A stretch of 64,000 nucleotides of DNA from Ooceraea biroi (GCF_003672135.1 NC_039509.1:15944663-16008662), one strand, 5' to 3'. Counted from the first letter of the stretch, positions 25,901-38,640 are shown. A program made the numbers and translations. The notes: generated from the sequence alone by a model not told the origin.

Positions 25901-28900
25901 GGGGATGAGGGCCACCTGACCTGGGCTGACGCCACCTTCGTCGACGTAATTCACACCGACGGCGGCAATTTCGGATTTCCCAATCCCCTCGGTCACGTCG
26001 ACTTCTTCCCGAACGGTGGTAGGAGACGACAACCCGGCTGCGATTTCAAGAGTATCGTTCGTATGGGCTTCAGGAGAATCATCAATCAGTACAGTGAGTG
26101 ACTATTGCTTTACCGAATACTACGAATGAAATCCTTCCTTTCCTTAATAAGAGACTTTGTTCCTTTCGTTTTCTGCTATTGTTACGCTTCAGCAAAGTAA
26201 TCGCGTGCGCGTGTGGATTTCTGTTGAAGTTTTTATGTTGTTTTATAGCATTCATTTTGTTAAGTATAATGCAAAGTATGCTAAGGCAGCGTTTTCTGTC
26301 TAGTTACCTGCGGACACAATCGGGCCTGGCGTTATTATGCAGAATCGGTGGAAAACCCCTACGGGTTCCCCGCGAGTCGGTGCCCGAGATGGAAACCTGA
26401 CATCGGAGCGAATTGCGTGTGGAGGCCGGAGGCTTACATGGGGTACACCGCCGATCCCAAGTATCGGGGAAAATTTTACTTGAGCACGAACGAGCGATGG
26501 CCGTACGCGAAGAACTTGACAAGCCACAAATGAGGATCAGTATGCGGTGATCTCGATTTTTGGATGAACCAGATCAAGAAGCGAGACGATCCTCCACGAC
26601 GGTCGCTTCCAAGACAACTCTCTTGGAGTTTTTTGCGACGCCGCTTTAGATGACGTGCTTGCGATGGGATTGTCTGTATTTATGTACCGCCGTCTTCGGT
26701 ATTCTCTGTAAACAGTTTGCAGTTCAGTTAGTTTTGTTGCTTCTTTGAAGAGAATTGCGAGGTTGATAATGGAAACATTTTTCTTGAAATAACAGAATAA
26801 ATAAACAAGATCCAGAATGACGCGCGACCTGATGTAGCAGTGATGTCGAAAAGCTCGAATTCAATTGCAACTAGTCGAAGAAAAAACAACTCGTGCCGTC
26901 CGTGTATCAGCAATGTGTTCTGTCTCTTTTATATATCTTTTGTGAAAAGTTACATACAAGTTTTCAGGACGTAATAGTGCTAAGTAATTAAATAAAACTT
27001 TTAATTAGCCATATAACGATTTTATGGCTGTACTTAATTTTTTATGACGTACTTTTGCGTGATTGAAAGAAAATATGTAACGAACATGAAGCAGGATGAT
27101 TACGAGAACGCTAATGACCGAGGAAACCTGCAATTTGCTATTTCCGTACATGCACTCTACCTTCGAGGTATGTAAATTTCAAGGCCAAGGTACTTTATTA
27201 CCTACTTTTCATTTTGGCTGATCAATGTGAAAGCTCTCTGGAAACTGCGTCTTTCGAACGAGGAAAACACGTGCTCGTATTAAATATTACGAGTGGTATG
27301 CGGGGGATGATGGTACAAACAGAGAAGCATCGCGCGTATTGGAAGCCAGAAATATTTAAAGAGGCCAGCCAGTCGTCGTGCTGCTTTTATTCTGCACCAC
27401 TCAACGCGAAACGCGGTTATCCTCTACACGCGTTCCTCTACACTTCCAAAGATGGTTCATGGCTAAATTAATGCATCGTATATTTGTCGTCATACAAGAA
27501 TTCCTTCTTCCATCTAGAGCGCAGCTCGGTCCATCCGCATCGGGCAACTCAACTGCGCGAAACTCGTTCAACTTCGTGGAACTCGTCGGCCGAACTTGAG
27601 TTCAGAGGCCAAATTGCATCTCCTCAAAGAAATTCCGTCTGCCGTTTTTAACGTTCGTTAGACTGGAACAACTTTTCCGCCGTTCCGTTCTGTTCCCGAA
27701 GGGTGGCTTTCATCGAACGCCTCATGGAAAACTTTCCGAAGCACCAAATGAAGAAAAACGGAGAATTCTTGATTCTCTAGTGCCATTACGTTTTGTCGAA
27801 AATTGCTTCATACAACTTGGTCCGCGTAAAAACATAGCGTACGTAGAGTATTTCAGCTTACGTCAGCAATTTCGAAAAGGTTTACGCCGTAAACAGAGAG
27901 AGAAGCAGACAGCCAACGTATCTACGGTGGAACAACAACACCAGAGTTAGACAAACCGCAGACCGAACAAGATAACATATTCAATGCAATGGTCGGAATG
28001 CAATTTCAGGATCGATAGGATGATTTATATAAGGCAGAAACATTCTCTGACTCATCTTGAAGATAGCATCGTGACCTTTCACGATCGCGTACCGTTCAGC
28101 CGTGTCGTTCGATTTTGGAATACATTTGGCAGAAAAGCGCGGAAAGCGAGTGAACCGTTGCGCTCACCCTTAAAAACAATTTCGCGCCGAAAAGAGCGGC
28201 GGAGAGGCAGCTCATGAAGATTCACGGGGGATTGAGATTCACGGTACGTCCCGGAATCACGAACGTAGACCTAGACGTTTCACGGAATCCGTTCGGCGGT
28301 CAATCAACCCGACATGTACACTGAAAAATTCAGTACGACCGGCAAGTCGATAAGAATCCAATGGCCAGGGTTATAGATGACCCTAGTCTTGAAAGACCGC
28401 GTTACGTGAAAGGCGACGTTCGCAGTCTACGCTTCAGCACGTTCGACCGTGTTCGGTGCTGGTTCCTCCTCCCTCGAGGAGAACCTCCCTCGAGTATCGT
28501 TACCGGCTATACTCTCTTATGGTTGCATGTACACAGAGCGTCTTAGGTTTCACTATCATCGCCCAGTATTTTCTGTTCCGGGCCGCGACTTCTCAAGAAG
28601 ATTTCATTTAGCGCCCTTCATTCTGGATGAACATCTAAATATAATCTAAATATCTTTTTTTTCCTTCTTATTTCTATTTTGCCTGCTTTAGCTTTCCATC
28701 AAGTAAACGAGCTCTTTTATTTCAGGTCTTGCAGACTCTGCAGGCATTTCGCTCGACTGCCTGATCAATGGAGCCTATCTTCTCGAGATTTATAGACGCG
28801 CGACCCCTCGAAATACGCGGGAAATTTTCTCCGTCAGCCGACGAAGGTGGAATTGTCTTCGGCGGTTATTGTCGGTTCATGTGCCGCGCGAATCGATGAA

Positions 28901-31900
28901 ACAACCTAACGTCGGTGGTCTCCGTGCTCTGCTAAAATCGCTGCTGTGTATCGATTGCTTCGATCTTTACATCGCCGGGTGCATTGTCCTCTACTCGCGG
29001 AAATGAGAAACGAAACACGAAACGTACCACCACCACCAGCACTACCACCAGCGTCACCAACCCAACGTCGTGGATATTGATCCTTCTTTGTTCTCGTTGT
29101 TGAGCTTACGAACATGTTGGACTCAGACGATTCGCGTGTCATACTCCCATGGTGGTTACATGCATGTGCGGTTTACGTGGGGTTTTCCTGGAAAGAGCTG
29201 GAAGGGATGTTTCCCCAGTGCTCTCTGTGCTCTCTACTACTTGCACTTTTTCTCTATATTCCTCGAACCATCAATCTTAGACTAAGTTTACCATATACTG
29301 GGTGGTCTCCGTTATTTTTCTTAGCTTCTCTTGTGGTATTCGTGGGCGGGACGACGACAGTCTTGATGCGTGACTAGTACGTTATTTCGCATCGAGTTTG
29401 CAGGATCCGGGAACGGCGTCAGTCCTTCATTTAACGCGAAAAAAATCTCTTTGGAGCACATACCAGCAGGACGTCACGCAATTAGCGTCATACAAATGTT
29501 CGTGTTCCGAGAGTGACGCTCGAGGCGTTAACATCCCATTAACATCACTTCACGAAGGACGTGAGCCGACATGCTTCTTCTCCCCGCAGTTCTCCGTTCG
29601 CAGTCATTATTTCCACGGTTTTAGTCATTACAAACGTAAGCTTTCAGTCTCCGACGACGACAGTGGACACTCACCATTGTCGCCCGAAGCTCGGCGAGTG
29701 CATGAGCTCTTTTCACTTCCGTCATTCGTCCCTCTCCATTTAATTAATTTCGTTCTGTTCTAATTCCGAACTTTCCTATAATGGAATTCGAGTAACCGAA
29801 TCGAATCTCCTTCCCCGAGCAACCAGAAACGACGTAGATAAATGCGAAACCGTTCCTCCGCGCATCCACGTTTGATGAGAAGCTATTTGCATCCATCAAA
29901 ATATTCCGAGAGAATCTCGATCGTCGAAATAAATCTAGCTTTGGATTTTCCAGAATATCAAACTAGCGGGAAAGCAAATTTAGACTGACAATTGTGAAAC
30001 TGGAATAAATACTCGTTTGCTTTATTATTAACGGAACATCGGACAGTAACAGGAAAGAAACGGTAAAAGGAAAAATCTTTATGAGGTATAATGATGACGA
30101 AAGAGAAAGGGCTACTCGAGAAAGCTTTTCGAAAGCGAATAACGCTCACGCAATCCAACGGAAGCGGAAGATTGCATCAACCCGCGTTTCTAGCGTCCGC
30201 GCATTATGGTGGTTCGTGCGGTTGTTAACAGTATTATCAACCCCTAACGCCAAACGCTCTGGGGGTCAACGACCAAGCACTTACGAGTCCATTATTTAAT
30301 TTTCTGCCGCGAACTTTTGATCTAGAACTGATATGCATGCACTTTCTGAAATTACAAACTGTATATATTTAGAATCCATGCGAAAGAAGATTAAAAAACC
30401 ACGTGAATTACATATTTTCCATAAAGAAAAATTCCATCAGAGTGTTTCTTTCGAAGCTGTAAAATAAGTTTCTCCGAATAATTCTCAAGCCCGAGCGAGT
30501 TAAGACAAAACAAAACGGGCTCTGCCGACGCGATAAATGTTTTATCGAAAATGGCTAGAACAACGGCACGCTTTAGATTGTTGCTGGCTGTAACCGTGGG
30601 TCGAAAAGTTTGTTAGTTCGCCCAGCGACCAATAGCACCGGTTGCCCGCTGAAGGGTGGCGAACAACGAGCCCCTGGAATCGCGTGGACGTGCACTTTAC
30701 GTGACTCGCAAGGGGAAACAGACAGGGGCGCAAAACTTTAGTCTGACGACGTTCGTTGTAGTCCGAAGTACGTACAACGGCAAACGACTCCGTCGGCTTG
30801 TTATTTTCTGCAAACCCAATTACGTTGCATCGAGAGAGAAAATTCGTCGTGTTTTTACCACCCTCGTGTCTCGGATGTACGTGTCCGTTCCTGAATTAGT
30901 ATAAAGAATAACGTTGCGGTAAAACAGTCACGACATGCGCGCGCGCAAGAGTTGAATTGTAATCTGGGAAAATGAAACGTTCAGTTTATCTGATCTTGTT
31001 GTACATGTTAATGCGGTGATCTTTACCCTTAAAGATTGCAGAAATGATCAGCGCTGTTAAGTAATACTCCGCAAAGTTCCGTGACGTTTCCACCCGATCT
31101 TTCGGGATAGTATTTATTTCCCCGGACACGGATAAGTAAGTAGAAACTCGAAACCGTCGCAAACAGCGTTGAAACAATATCGAAAGTAAAGAAGAGCGCG
31201 GCGATATCTGACGCCGATAATCTCGAGTGGCCGGTACACATCGATTTTTCTTTCCTTGCCTCACGGCTATCGTTCACCGTTGTTACGATGCGGGTAAACG
31301 AATAATAAGATGGATAAGGTCCACGTACTTGGCCAGGTATGATCGGGATCTTAACGTCAAGTTGGCGTGAGCCTTATCTGGAGAACGCGAGCTGCCACCG
31401 CCTGCCTCGCGTTCTCGGTAAGTTCCTTCAGTTTGCAAGGATCGCTTGATTTTTGAGCGACGGTTGACTCGGTTTACGAAACGAGCGCTTCTATGTTCGT
31501 GCGTTTTTATTATCAAGGTTGAGGTTGATCGCTCGGTTGCAGGGACTGCCAAGGACCCTCGTTTAATATCACGCGAACCTAGCTGACCTAACTTGAAAAA
31601 TTCTCTGAGTTTTCTCGGTTGCTTTTCCATCACGCTGATAACGCGGTATCGAGGGCGTCTCGCTTTCTCTCCAGTGCTTCCAGTTCCCCGATAGCGAATC
31701 CCGCGTTGTGATAAATCAACTGGCTGGAAACGTGAACTGGTTTAGCGAAATTCCGGTTTCCACCGGCATCCGCGCCGATGCTCACGGTTATGGAGGCTGC
31801 ACGAGGTATTCCTGGTATCCCAGTAACGATCCGCCGTTCATGTATGCAGCCTCTTGGCAGGTTTCCCTGGCGGGGACACTTTTTACCCGCTCCATCTTGC

Positions 31901-33796
31901 TGCGGTCGTCCTGCTGAGCCTGGCACTGACCTGGCAAATTATCCGAACTGGGATGCTGCAACGAATGACCTTGAGAGGACGAGGGATCCTGGCTGAACTG
32001 CCGTGTCACGAGTCCGGGACGGTTTGTACATCGTTCTGCGCAGCTGAGATCCGACTCATCTGAGCGGAATAGCGGATGGAGCTGGCCACAGCTTTTATCC
32101 AGCCGCAATCTTGCGGGAAAATCGCCTCTCGATACTTTTCACGAAAGAGTCATTTGTCAACAACATGCCGTTCCCGATACACTATCGCGGTGCACCTGCA
32201 CGTCGCGAACCGTGGTAAGTCGCTTCGCCATCAGCGATCAGCACCCGCTAAAGTCGACCGGAGCACGATAGTCCGGGACGGACGGAAATCAATACAGTGT
32301 TCAGAGTTTACGGAGTAGCCCGAGTTTCCATAGGTGAATTCCGCAGCGTCAGCTATTTCACGAAGCAGACTGTTAGAGGAGATGCTGCCATGCGGCGAGT
32401 AATTTAACGCGAAATCTTTGCTCGTGTCTCACACGTGGAATCACACGGCTGACTTAAGGGGAGATTGAATTCCACGCACATGGTCAGAAAATGTCTCGAC
32501 GTTCCTTTCGGCGCGCGGCTCGGGTAGAGTGGAGCGGAGTCGATTAGGATATTATTTAATAAGAAGACTCGGCGAATGAGATTTCACGGGAGGATACGGG
32601 GATATCATTACACGATACGATCTCATTTCCTCGTGAGCCAATGTGGAGCCGAGATAATAACCGAGACAAAACGCCGCTAAGGATGTCGCTTAATAAGGGA
32701 TCGCGGCGCACAAAAGCAAGTGGCTGCGGTATTTAGGAGGTGATATAGCTTCCTCGAGCGACGGGGGATGATCGCGTTACCCTCGGGTAATCGAACCCTT
32801 TCACCGCTTCTTCGCGCGCGCTGAACCTCTCTCTCCCTCTCGCGTCATCTTGCTATAGTCCCCCTTCCCCCTGCTCCTCTTCTCATTCTCTCGTGTTATC
32901 TTCGGCTGCATCCTCGTGGAGACGAGGGTATGCAATCTCGTTATCCCGTTGACGGGTCCTCGTTTCGCGTTGCTCAACGATCCGATGAACGACGTACGTC
33001 GAGAAGCGCGAGCCCTTTGATTAGAAAGGGTAAAATGATTTTTTCCCTCGGACCATCGGCTGGTTACTCGCGTCAGGGATCAATATCGGTAAAAATAATA
33101 CTTGCGTCGCGCCGCTTTTCAAAGTTGTTGTATGTCGGCGTATGTGATATAACGAAACCAATTTCACCGTTATGGAATATACGCGGCATAATAAATCGCT
33201 ACTCGGAGCCAATAATAATACGTCGTACGTTTATTTCCAGCCGCCATTTATCCGTTCCTTCTTTTTTTTACTCTTCGATCCGCAATTTGGACATGCACGG
33301 TTGCAGCGTGTATTTTCATCTCTTCATCGTAGGAATAAACGTATGCGCAGCCAGCATAAATAAATACGTATGCTTCAGTGTAATCACGATTCGTGATTAT
33401 TATTTTAATCGGATTTGCAGATAAAAATAGATTCATGACAACCGATGATGTAACAACAGATAGCCATCGTTCCGATCGCGAGATTGATCGTGTATGCGAA
33501 TTTCTTATTTGCTGATAGGCAAAGGCTTGGTCTAAAGATTCACTCACGATTTTGTGATGAAGATGCTGAAGCTCCCTCTCAGTGACCCTTCGGCGAGAGA
33601 GCTCGCGCTGTTCCCGCCTGTACTGGCTGTACTTGTAGAAGAGGTACATGCCGGGTAGGGCTAACACCACCAGGGGTTTCATCAAGCCGGCCCGTCCACT
33701 GCCACCACGAACACGCGGCTCGGGTGGTTCATCCAGGTCCTCCAGTTGACCGGCACCCTCGACAACGGCCGGCACGGCCGCACCAGCTGCTGGCAT
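16904..33796 (-). CDS. membrane-anchored RING-finger protein, probable E3 ubiquitin ligase (8 coding exons)
   Basis: Coding exons are 33796-33548, 20431-20369, 19145-19078, 18853-18739, 18072-17904, 17817-17681, 17487-17366 and 17318-16904. They total 1338 nt, or 445 residues, and the phases match throughout. Residues 1-38 are Pro/Ala/Gly-rich. A membrane segment (about 39-56, MKPLVVLALPGMY) is followed by a basic, charged stretch. A C3HC4 RING finger spans 105-150, with ligands Cys105, Cys108, Cys120, His122, Cys126, Cys129, Cys147 and Cys150 (CVIC, APCGH, VVCRRC, CVIC). A Gly/Ser-rich linker (166-245) and an acidic-basic stretch containing EEEEILRDNRERR follow. The last part is a Ser-rich segment and a Lys/Glu-rich coil (379-445, repeated EKERE/KAEKARQKEE). 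RING fingers usually recruit E2 enzymes for ubiquitin transfer, so the role is a family inference; the substrate is unknown and I cannot name the orthologue. The start codon follows a leader acceptor (CAG at 33803-33801, then AGAG), so at least one untranslated exon lies upstream. The intron between exons 7 and 8 is unusually short (about 47 bases) and its acceptor was chosen by reading frame. Intron 33547-20432 hosts the antisense lipase gene. Confidence 0.93.
22084..22407 (-). CDS. small hydrophobic-N-terminus ORF, unverified
   Basis: An uninterrupted 107-codon frame starts with MVRPSR. Residues 7-28 are a strongly hydrophobic segment (FFIIAIIGIAACTGVICVG), followed by a Cys-rich patch (LSCNFCSCNEA) and a basic tail. 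This looks like a signal-anchor or short secreted/membrane peptide. It sits inside the large intron of the RING gene on the same strand. No homology is recognised and no splice evidence exists, so it may be chance. Confidence 0.25.
   Translation of the reverse strand: MVRPSRFFIIAIIGIAACTGVICVGLMTLHLSCNFCSCNEARFPEHRECRRYYRRKPGVRSFLSTTRKEVRNIVLRVRPMSSHSHGSSKIFSFFLNNNSRSDSKIFS
24418..26533 (+). CDS. pancreatic-lipase-family lipase/phospholipase (5' end unresolved)
   Basis: Four exons join in phase: 24418-24618, 25420-25655, 25850-26093 and 26304-26533, all GT-AG. The encoded protein has the alpha/beta-hydrolase lipase layout. The strand NPTYPTILD is followed by TVVYVHGY (oxyanion loop), VILVDW, the nucleophile elbow GFSLG with its catalytic Ser, the GLDPAYP motif with catalytic Asp, and CGHNRAWRYYAES with the catalytic His. 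A conserved FVDVIHTDGGNFG segment and a Cys-bounded lid (about 19 residues between the cysteines) precede the His. The C-terminus ends after YLSTNERWPY, so there is no separate PLAT domain, as in insect neutral lipases and wasp phospholipase A1. It probably hydrolyses acyl esters outside the cell. The first exon here begins in phase after an acceptor, so a start exon lies upstream. A 36-base candidate at 24064-24099 has matching phase but is weak. The gene lies wholly inside an intron of the opposite-strand RING gene. Confidence 0.95.
26796..26805 (+). terminator. poly(A) signals of the lipase gene
   Basis: Two overlapping AATAAA hexamers lie about 265 bases after the lipase stop codon, which fits a short 3' untranslated region. 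Confidence 0.65.
26850..31600. other. intronic non-coding region of the RING gene
   Basis: It lies within the 13-kb intron downstream of the lipase. Open frames up to about 120 codons exist on both strands (for example plus 29398-29763, plus 29114-29377). None shows a recognisable domain or a consistent splice pattern. No mobile element was recognised. Confidence 0.5.
31630..32318. other. cluster of overlapping open frames on both strands
   Basis: The minus frame 31926-31630 (98 codons) ends with a helix-like ELEALERKRDALDTALS segment. The plus frame 31708-31917 covers the same bases, and a further plus frame (31854-32063) has a hydrophobic stretch. A plus frame from ATG 32076 runs to a good donor (GTG then GTAAGT, near 32214). 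No domain is recognised. At most one strand is likely real, and all may be chance in CG-rich DNA. Confidence 0.2.
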
Positions 33797-36700
33797 CTCT
33801 CTGCAAGACACCCAAGAGATTCCGCTTGAACACCTTGAATTGCTGATTACGTCAATTATAAATGATAATTTTCGCGGGGAAGAAATGAGAGAGAGAGACG
33901 AGGTATTACGTCGCGTCGAATAATTTATACTAGATAGTTGATTGGTTGCAGTTGCCGCGTTTCCTCTCGACACGGATATTTCTCTGGCTGCGAATTGCCC
34001 TCGGAATTATTATACTAGGAGTGAAGCATTGTCGCGAGGCTTAATCAGCCAACGACGTGGAATTCAGTGACCGACACAGCGCGCTACTATGACGAACAAT
34101 ATACTCGTCCCGGTGCATTGTATTTCATTGAGGATATCGAACCGCCACGCCAGTCGTTCCGCTCGTTTGGAGAACATCCGGCAAACTGGGAAAGCATCTG
34201 GCTCGATTGCCGCGCTCGACTCTCTATCCCCTCGATTTTTCTCGCTCAATATGCGTACGCGTTTCGCGCGCTCCTTCCACTTGAGTTCTTAAGTATCAAT
34301 TCAGGCGGAAGTAGCGTGAGATTTCAGTTGCCCGACGCCGAACGGATGCAGAATTTCAAGCCGACAAAAAAATCGGCTATCGGTTATTGGTTTCCCATCA
34401 AATTTCGTTTTTCTTTTTTGTCGTTTCTGTCGTTGCGCCGCTGCGAGTCGGGACAGTAATCATGCACCGGTTTTTAGTCATCGCGTATCGCAGACAGGAC
34501 TCTCGCTTTTTTTGCCCCTTTCTTCTCTTTCTCTCTCTTGTTCTCCTTTTTAGTTATTTATAATCCCCCGTAATGTCGCGCCGTGACATCTACGGCGAAC
34601 TGATTTCCCACCCACATTCATCTTCCCGAATCCTGCAGCTTTAATCTCGCAGCTGTCGGAGCTACCATGATTATCTCTGTAATTTCGTGCTGCTCGACAT
34701 GGTAACAACTTTTCAGGATAAAAGAGTAGACTAGTTTCTTAGACAGCTTCGGTATTGCTCGTCTATCGATCATTCCATCTATCAGAAAGCAAAACTTTTC
34801 TTAATATCCGGTGTCAAATACATCCACTACGCTAACCGCAAATAATTCCGCTCGCGTTCTACGGTCTATCGATCAGAAATGAGATTGATTCAGTGGGACG
34901 CGATTAAAACTGCAATCACTCGTCAAGCATCTATAATTATCTTACCGAGAATTGTCACTCGGAACCAGATCGACTTTATTAACGATGGGGAGAAAAAATG
35001 GAGAATTTACCCGATATTTTTGGAAGACATCTAATTAACAATTCATCAACACGCCGATCAATGGATGCAACTGCGCCGTCGACGGATCTTTTAATGAAAT
35101 TTCGTAATTTACTTGTCGGTCGTTCACCAGCTATATTTAATTCAGGCGTCTACTTGCGATTCTATTCTTGAACCGACTGCTCTAGAAATACACGCGGTTC
35201 GCTTTATATCGTCTTCGCTTGCAGGCGGGTCGTGCACCCCGCTTCCTTGCGCTTTGCAAGCAGATGCAGCAACGTCGACGGTTAGGTCGACAAGGGTTCG
35301 ATGTTAGGCTTGCGTTGCCTGTGTCGATGATTTCCTGGACGCAGTCTGCACATCACGATAAGCGACAATAGGGATAGCAAGTTCCACACAGCCTTACATG
35401 AACGTGAACGTCATAGACTGCTGAATACGCGGCGTTCTAGAATATTTCGAGCGAAAGATCAATCAGCACTCAATTAGTATGAGAACATATTGTGAAACAT
35501 CAGTACACGCGACAGTTGTATCTTCCTTTACACACCGCCATGTGCGAGAGATCATTTTTAATCACATGTTTGCGCATCGTAAACGAACAAGTGCTTGATA
35601 CCAAAGATGTCGAGACATCATTTATGTTATATTTTGCAGTTTCGCAGTGTATTAGTGAATGTATCCGCTTGATTATCACAGCGGACCGAGCAAATTGTGA
35701 AACACCCTCCAGAGAAGAATCGATTGCTTCGATATGGAAACAAACTTTCTTCGATATCTACGGTTGTGATCATCAGCGACCTTTCCGAGGAGCATATATT
35801 AAATAAAACTGTTGGCAACATGTACCTATGGCGTGCCTACGCCGCCGTTGGGAATTCGTCGAGCGACCAGCGGTGTACGTTAAAATTGCGTTTGCCTGTT
35901 AAAAGTGATTACTGTTGCAGCTATTTCTGGCGATAGGCTCGCAAACGATCGATACGTCATCGTCGCCGAACGCGAAAACGTACTTTTTCGCGCGTTCTCC
36001 GCGTCATGACAATGCGGGCGACACGCTAAACGACCGCGGAAACCGATGTACACGGAGATAACAGTGGACCAAACGCGATGCGATACTATGTACGTGTGCA
36101 TACGCGTTATCGCCATGGGAGGTAATATATTATCGGAAATGAATCGATATATCGACTCGTTGTTTTGCACTTCGCACTTGACGGCGCGGGAACATACATG
36201 ACCTGAGGGATTTCACGACGTGCGACATGGCGTAATTTCGTGGAGGACAAGGCCGAGGCCTACGAGCTTTTTACAGATTTCCTTTCATAGAAAATCACAG
36301 AGTGATGGGTTTTCCCAGCGGAACCTTCAATCGTTCGCTTCGGCAAACGGCGCGCGCGATTAACGCTAAACTAACTCCTAATCGTCGATCGTAATTAACG
36401 AAATAATATAATTTCCTATAAGATTAACGTCACGTGCAACCATGATCATCAGAACCATGACAGGAGCAAAAATGTTTTTTATTCCCTGATAAAAATTGTT
36501 CCTTCGAAATTGAAGTTTCAATTCAATCGACTGATGTGGAGTCATCAGCGAGTTGGAGACACACTACTTGAAAGTCCAACCCTAGGGTCCGAAATTCAGG
36601 TGAGTTACGTGCCAGCCGCACCCCCGTGAAATGGGGGACCCCGAGGATGGGGCGAAGAGCGAGGGCAGTTATGAGGAGCGGTCGAATCGCGTTCAAAGAA

Positions 36701-38520
36701 AATTATTACGTTGTTAGAGCGTGAATTATCGGACTGATCTGACATCGCACGTACGTATACGTTTGCCTTGACACAGCGTAGCAGCAGTCGCACGAGCAAG
36801 GACGGCCCAACATTGCGGGATAACATCGTTCGCGATACTTCTACGGCCAAGTACACGCTTCTCCTGCTATTTTTATGCCGTTTCCACTGTCAAGTTTCGT
36901 TCGACTGACTTGCTGTGCTATTTAGAATCGATCTGGCCGCTCGTTTTCGTTTTTGTGGCGCTTGATGAACAAACAACGCGACGACCGTCAGCTCTAGCTA
37001 CAGTGTAGCGTGCTAAAAAATCCGACTAGCAAACTTGGGCAACCCAAGCTCAAATTGGTCGCCTGGTTCACTCGGGATGAGGATAACTAATGAGAGATAA
37101 TTTGCCCACACAAGTATGGAATTAGATATTCGAATAGATGAGTACTGATTGCCTAACAAGTATACCTTGTTTATGTTCACAATTGATACGTATATACAAA
37201 ATGTGTTCCATGAACAAAAGCTTTCTCGGTGATGTACAGTACAGTCCAGGTCCAGACGTAAAATAATGATTGTCGAATCTGCGGAGAACGAGAAGAACCA
37301 AGTTCCAGGTATTCAACACGCTAGTTGCCGTCATACATCGCACCGTTCGCCAGGCGAGACAAGAAACATCAATCACAGACACAGTGGGGTCGTCGTAATG
37401 CAGAATACGCGACCAGTTCTCCGTCAACTATCACACGGCGAGTCGCGAATGATCGTTTCTTGCGCTTTGTTACTCTGAGCCTTGTCCAGCTTCTTGTCAG
37501 GATTTAATCCGCGAATTTGACGCTTTTTCTCAATTTGAGACAATATTGCGCGCGGAAAACGTAGAGCCTTTTCACCGTCTGCGCGTCACGAAGAAACTTC
37601 TACCCGAGTCTCGTTCATCCCCATAGTGGCTTTCCGGCGATGTGTAACGCCGCGCGAGACGCGCGGAGAGAGAAAGAGCGACTATGTCTCTCGTCACCTG
37701 TCATCGTTCCCGCCAAGGCAATGCGTATGTCCACAAATCGACCACCGACCGTCGCACGTCGTCTGCCTTCATCGACCCCGCGGCGATACATCGACATAAA
37801 ACGGTTCCACGAGAGGAAGTGAAGCCGCGCGGGAGAATTTACTGCTTGTTGGCAGGAAACCGATCCAGTCCCGGGGGTGACGCGCGCGTCATCCCCGAGG
37901 AATACGCGCGTCTAAACTCGCCCCGATTCTCGGCACGTGCGAGCGTCCGGGGATGATGCTAAGCTGCGTTTATTACATTCGACGATCACAGGTCGCGCAC
38001 TTACGTCTTCCTGTCTCACCCCCCGCAGCCGAAGTCGCGAACAGGATGAGTGAAGCAAAGGCGCGAGAGGGTGGCCCGCGAACAATCTCCTCTCCTCCTC
38101 CTCCTCCTCCTCCTCGCGCGCGCTCAACTCAGCTCAACCGTGAACATCGTCGAGCCGCGGCGACTACTCCTGCCTGGTGGTATACCGGCGGCTGCACTGG
38201 CGTGCCCGCAGCCAAGGCAACCCTTCGCGAGCACACTGCGCTCCGTGCACCCTCGCTCGTGCTCGCTCGCGCAACCCTCCCGCGCGCTCGTACCCGTACG
38301 TCGCGACTCGTGCGCGACCGGCCGGCGCTGTCGGCCGCTTCCGGAGAATCGTATTCCACCGAGCAACGCCGAGGCAGGCGCACGACGCCGACGCCGACGC
38401 TGCCTGCGTGACGCAATGCGTGCTGGTGCGCCGCACAAACCCACCCGATCGAAGCAGTTGTGCCGGCGTGGCGGCCGGGCAGCCACTGAGGGATGATAGG
38501 CCGATGCTGATTGCTGGCGA

Positions 38521-38640
38521 CGCTGTTGTTGTTGCTACTGCTAATGCTGCTGCTGGCTGCTGCCGCTGGTGCTGGCGGTGGTGCTGCTGCTGGTGCTGCT
38601 AGTAGTGTGCTGGTACTGCTGCCGCTGCTGGCTGTGTAGC
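38521..38640. repeat. CTG/CAG-rich low-complexity tract
   Basis: Interrupted CTG and TTG triplets over about 120 bases. All three minus-strand frames become Gln-, Ser- or Ala-rich, which produces spurious long open frames. A pure CTC triplet run lies 400 bases upstream (38086-38115). Confidence 0.7.

Noticed and set aside
30986..31277. Two overlapping hydrophobic minus-strand frames
   Set aside because: Neither frame has consistent splice borders or a recognisable domain, and each is open only over about 90 codons.
33248..33973. 241-codon minus-strand frame as a single protein
   Set aside because: Only 33796-33548 is coding. A splice acceptor sits just before the ATG at 33796 and a GTGAGT donor follows 33548; the rest is leader and intron read-through.
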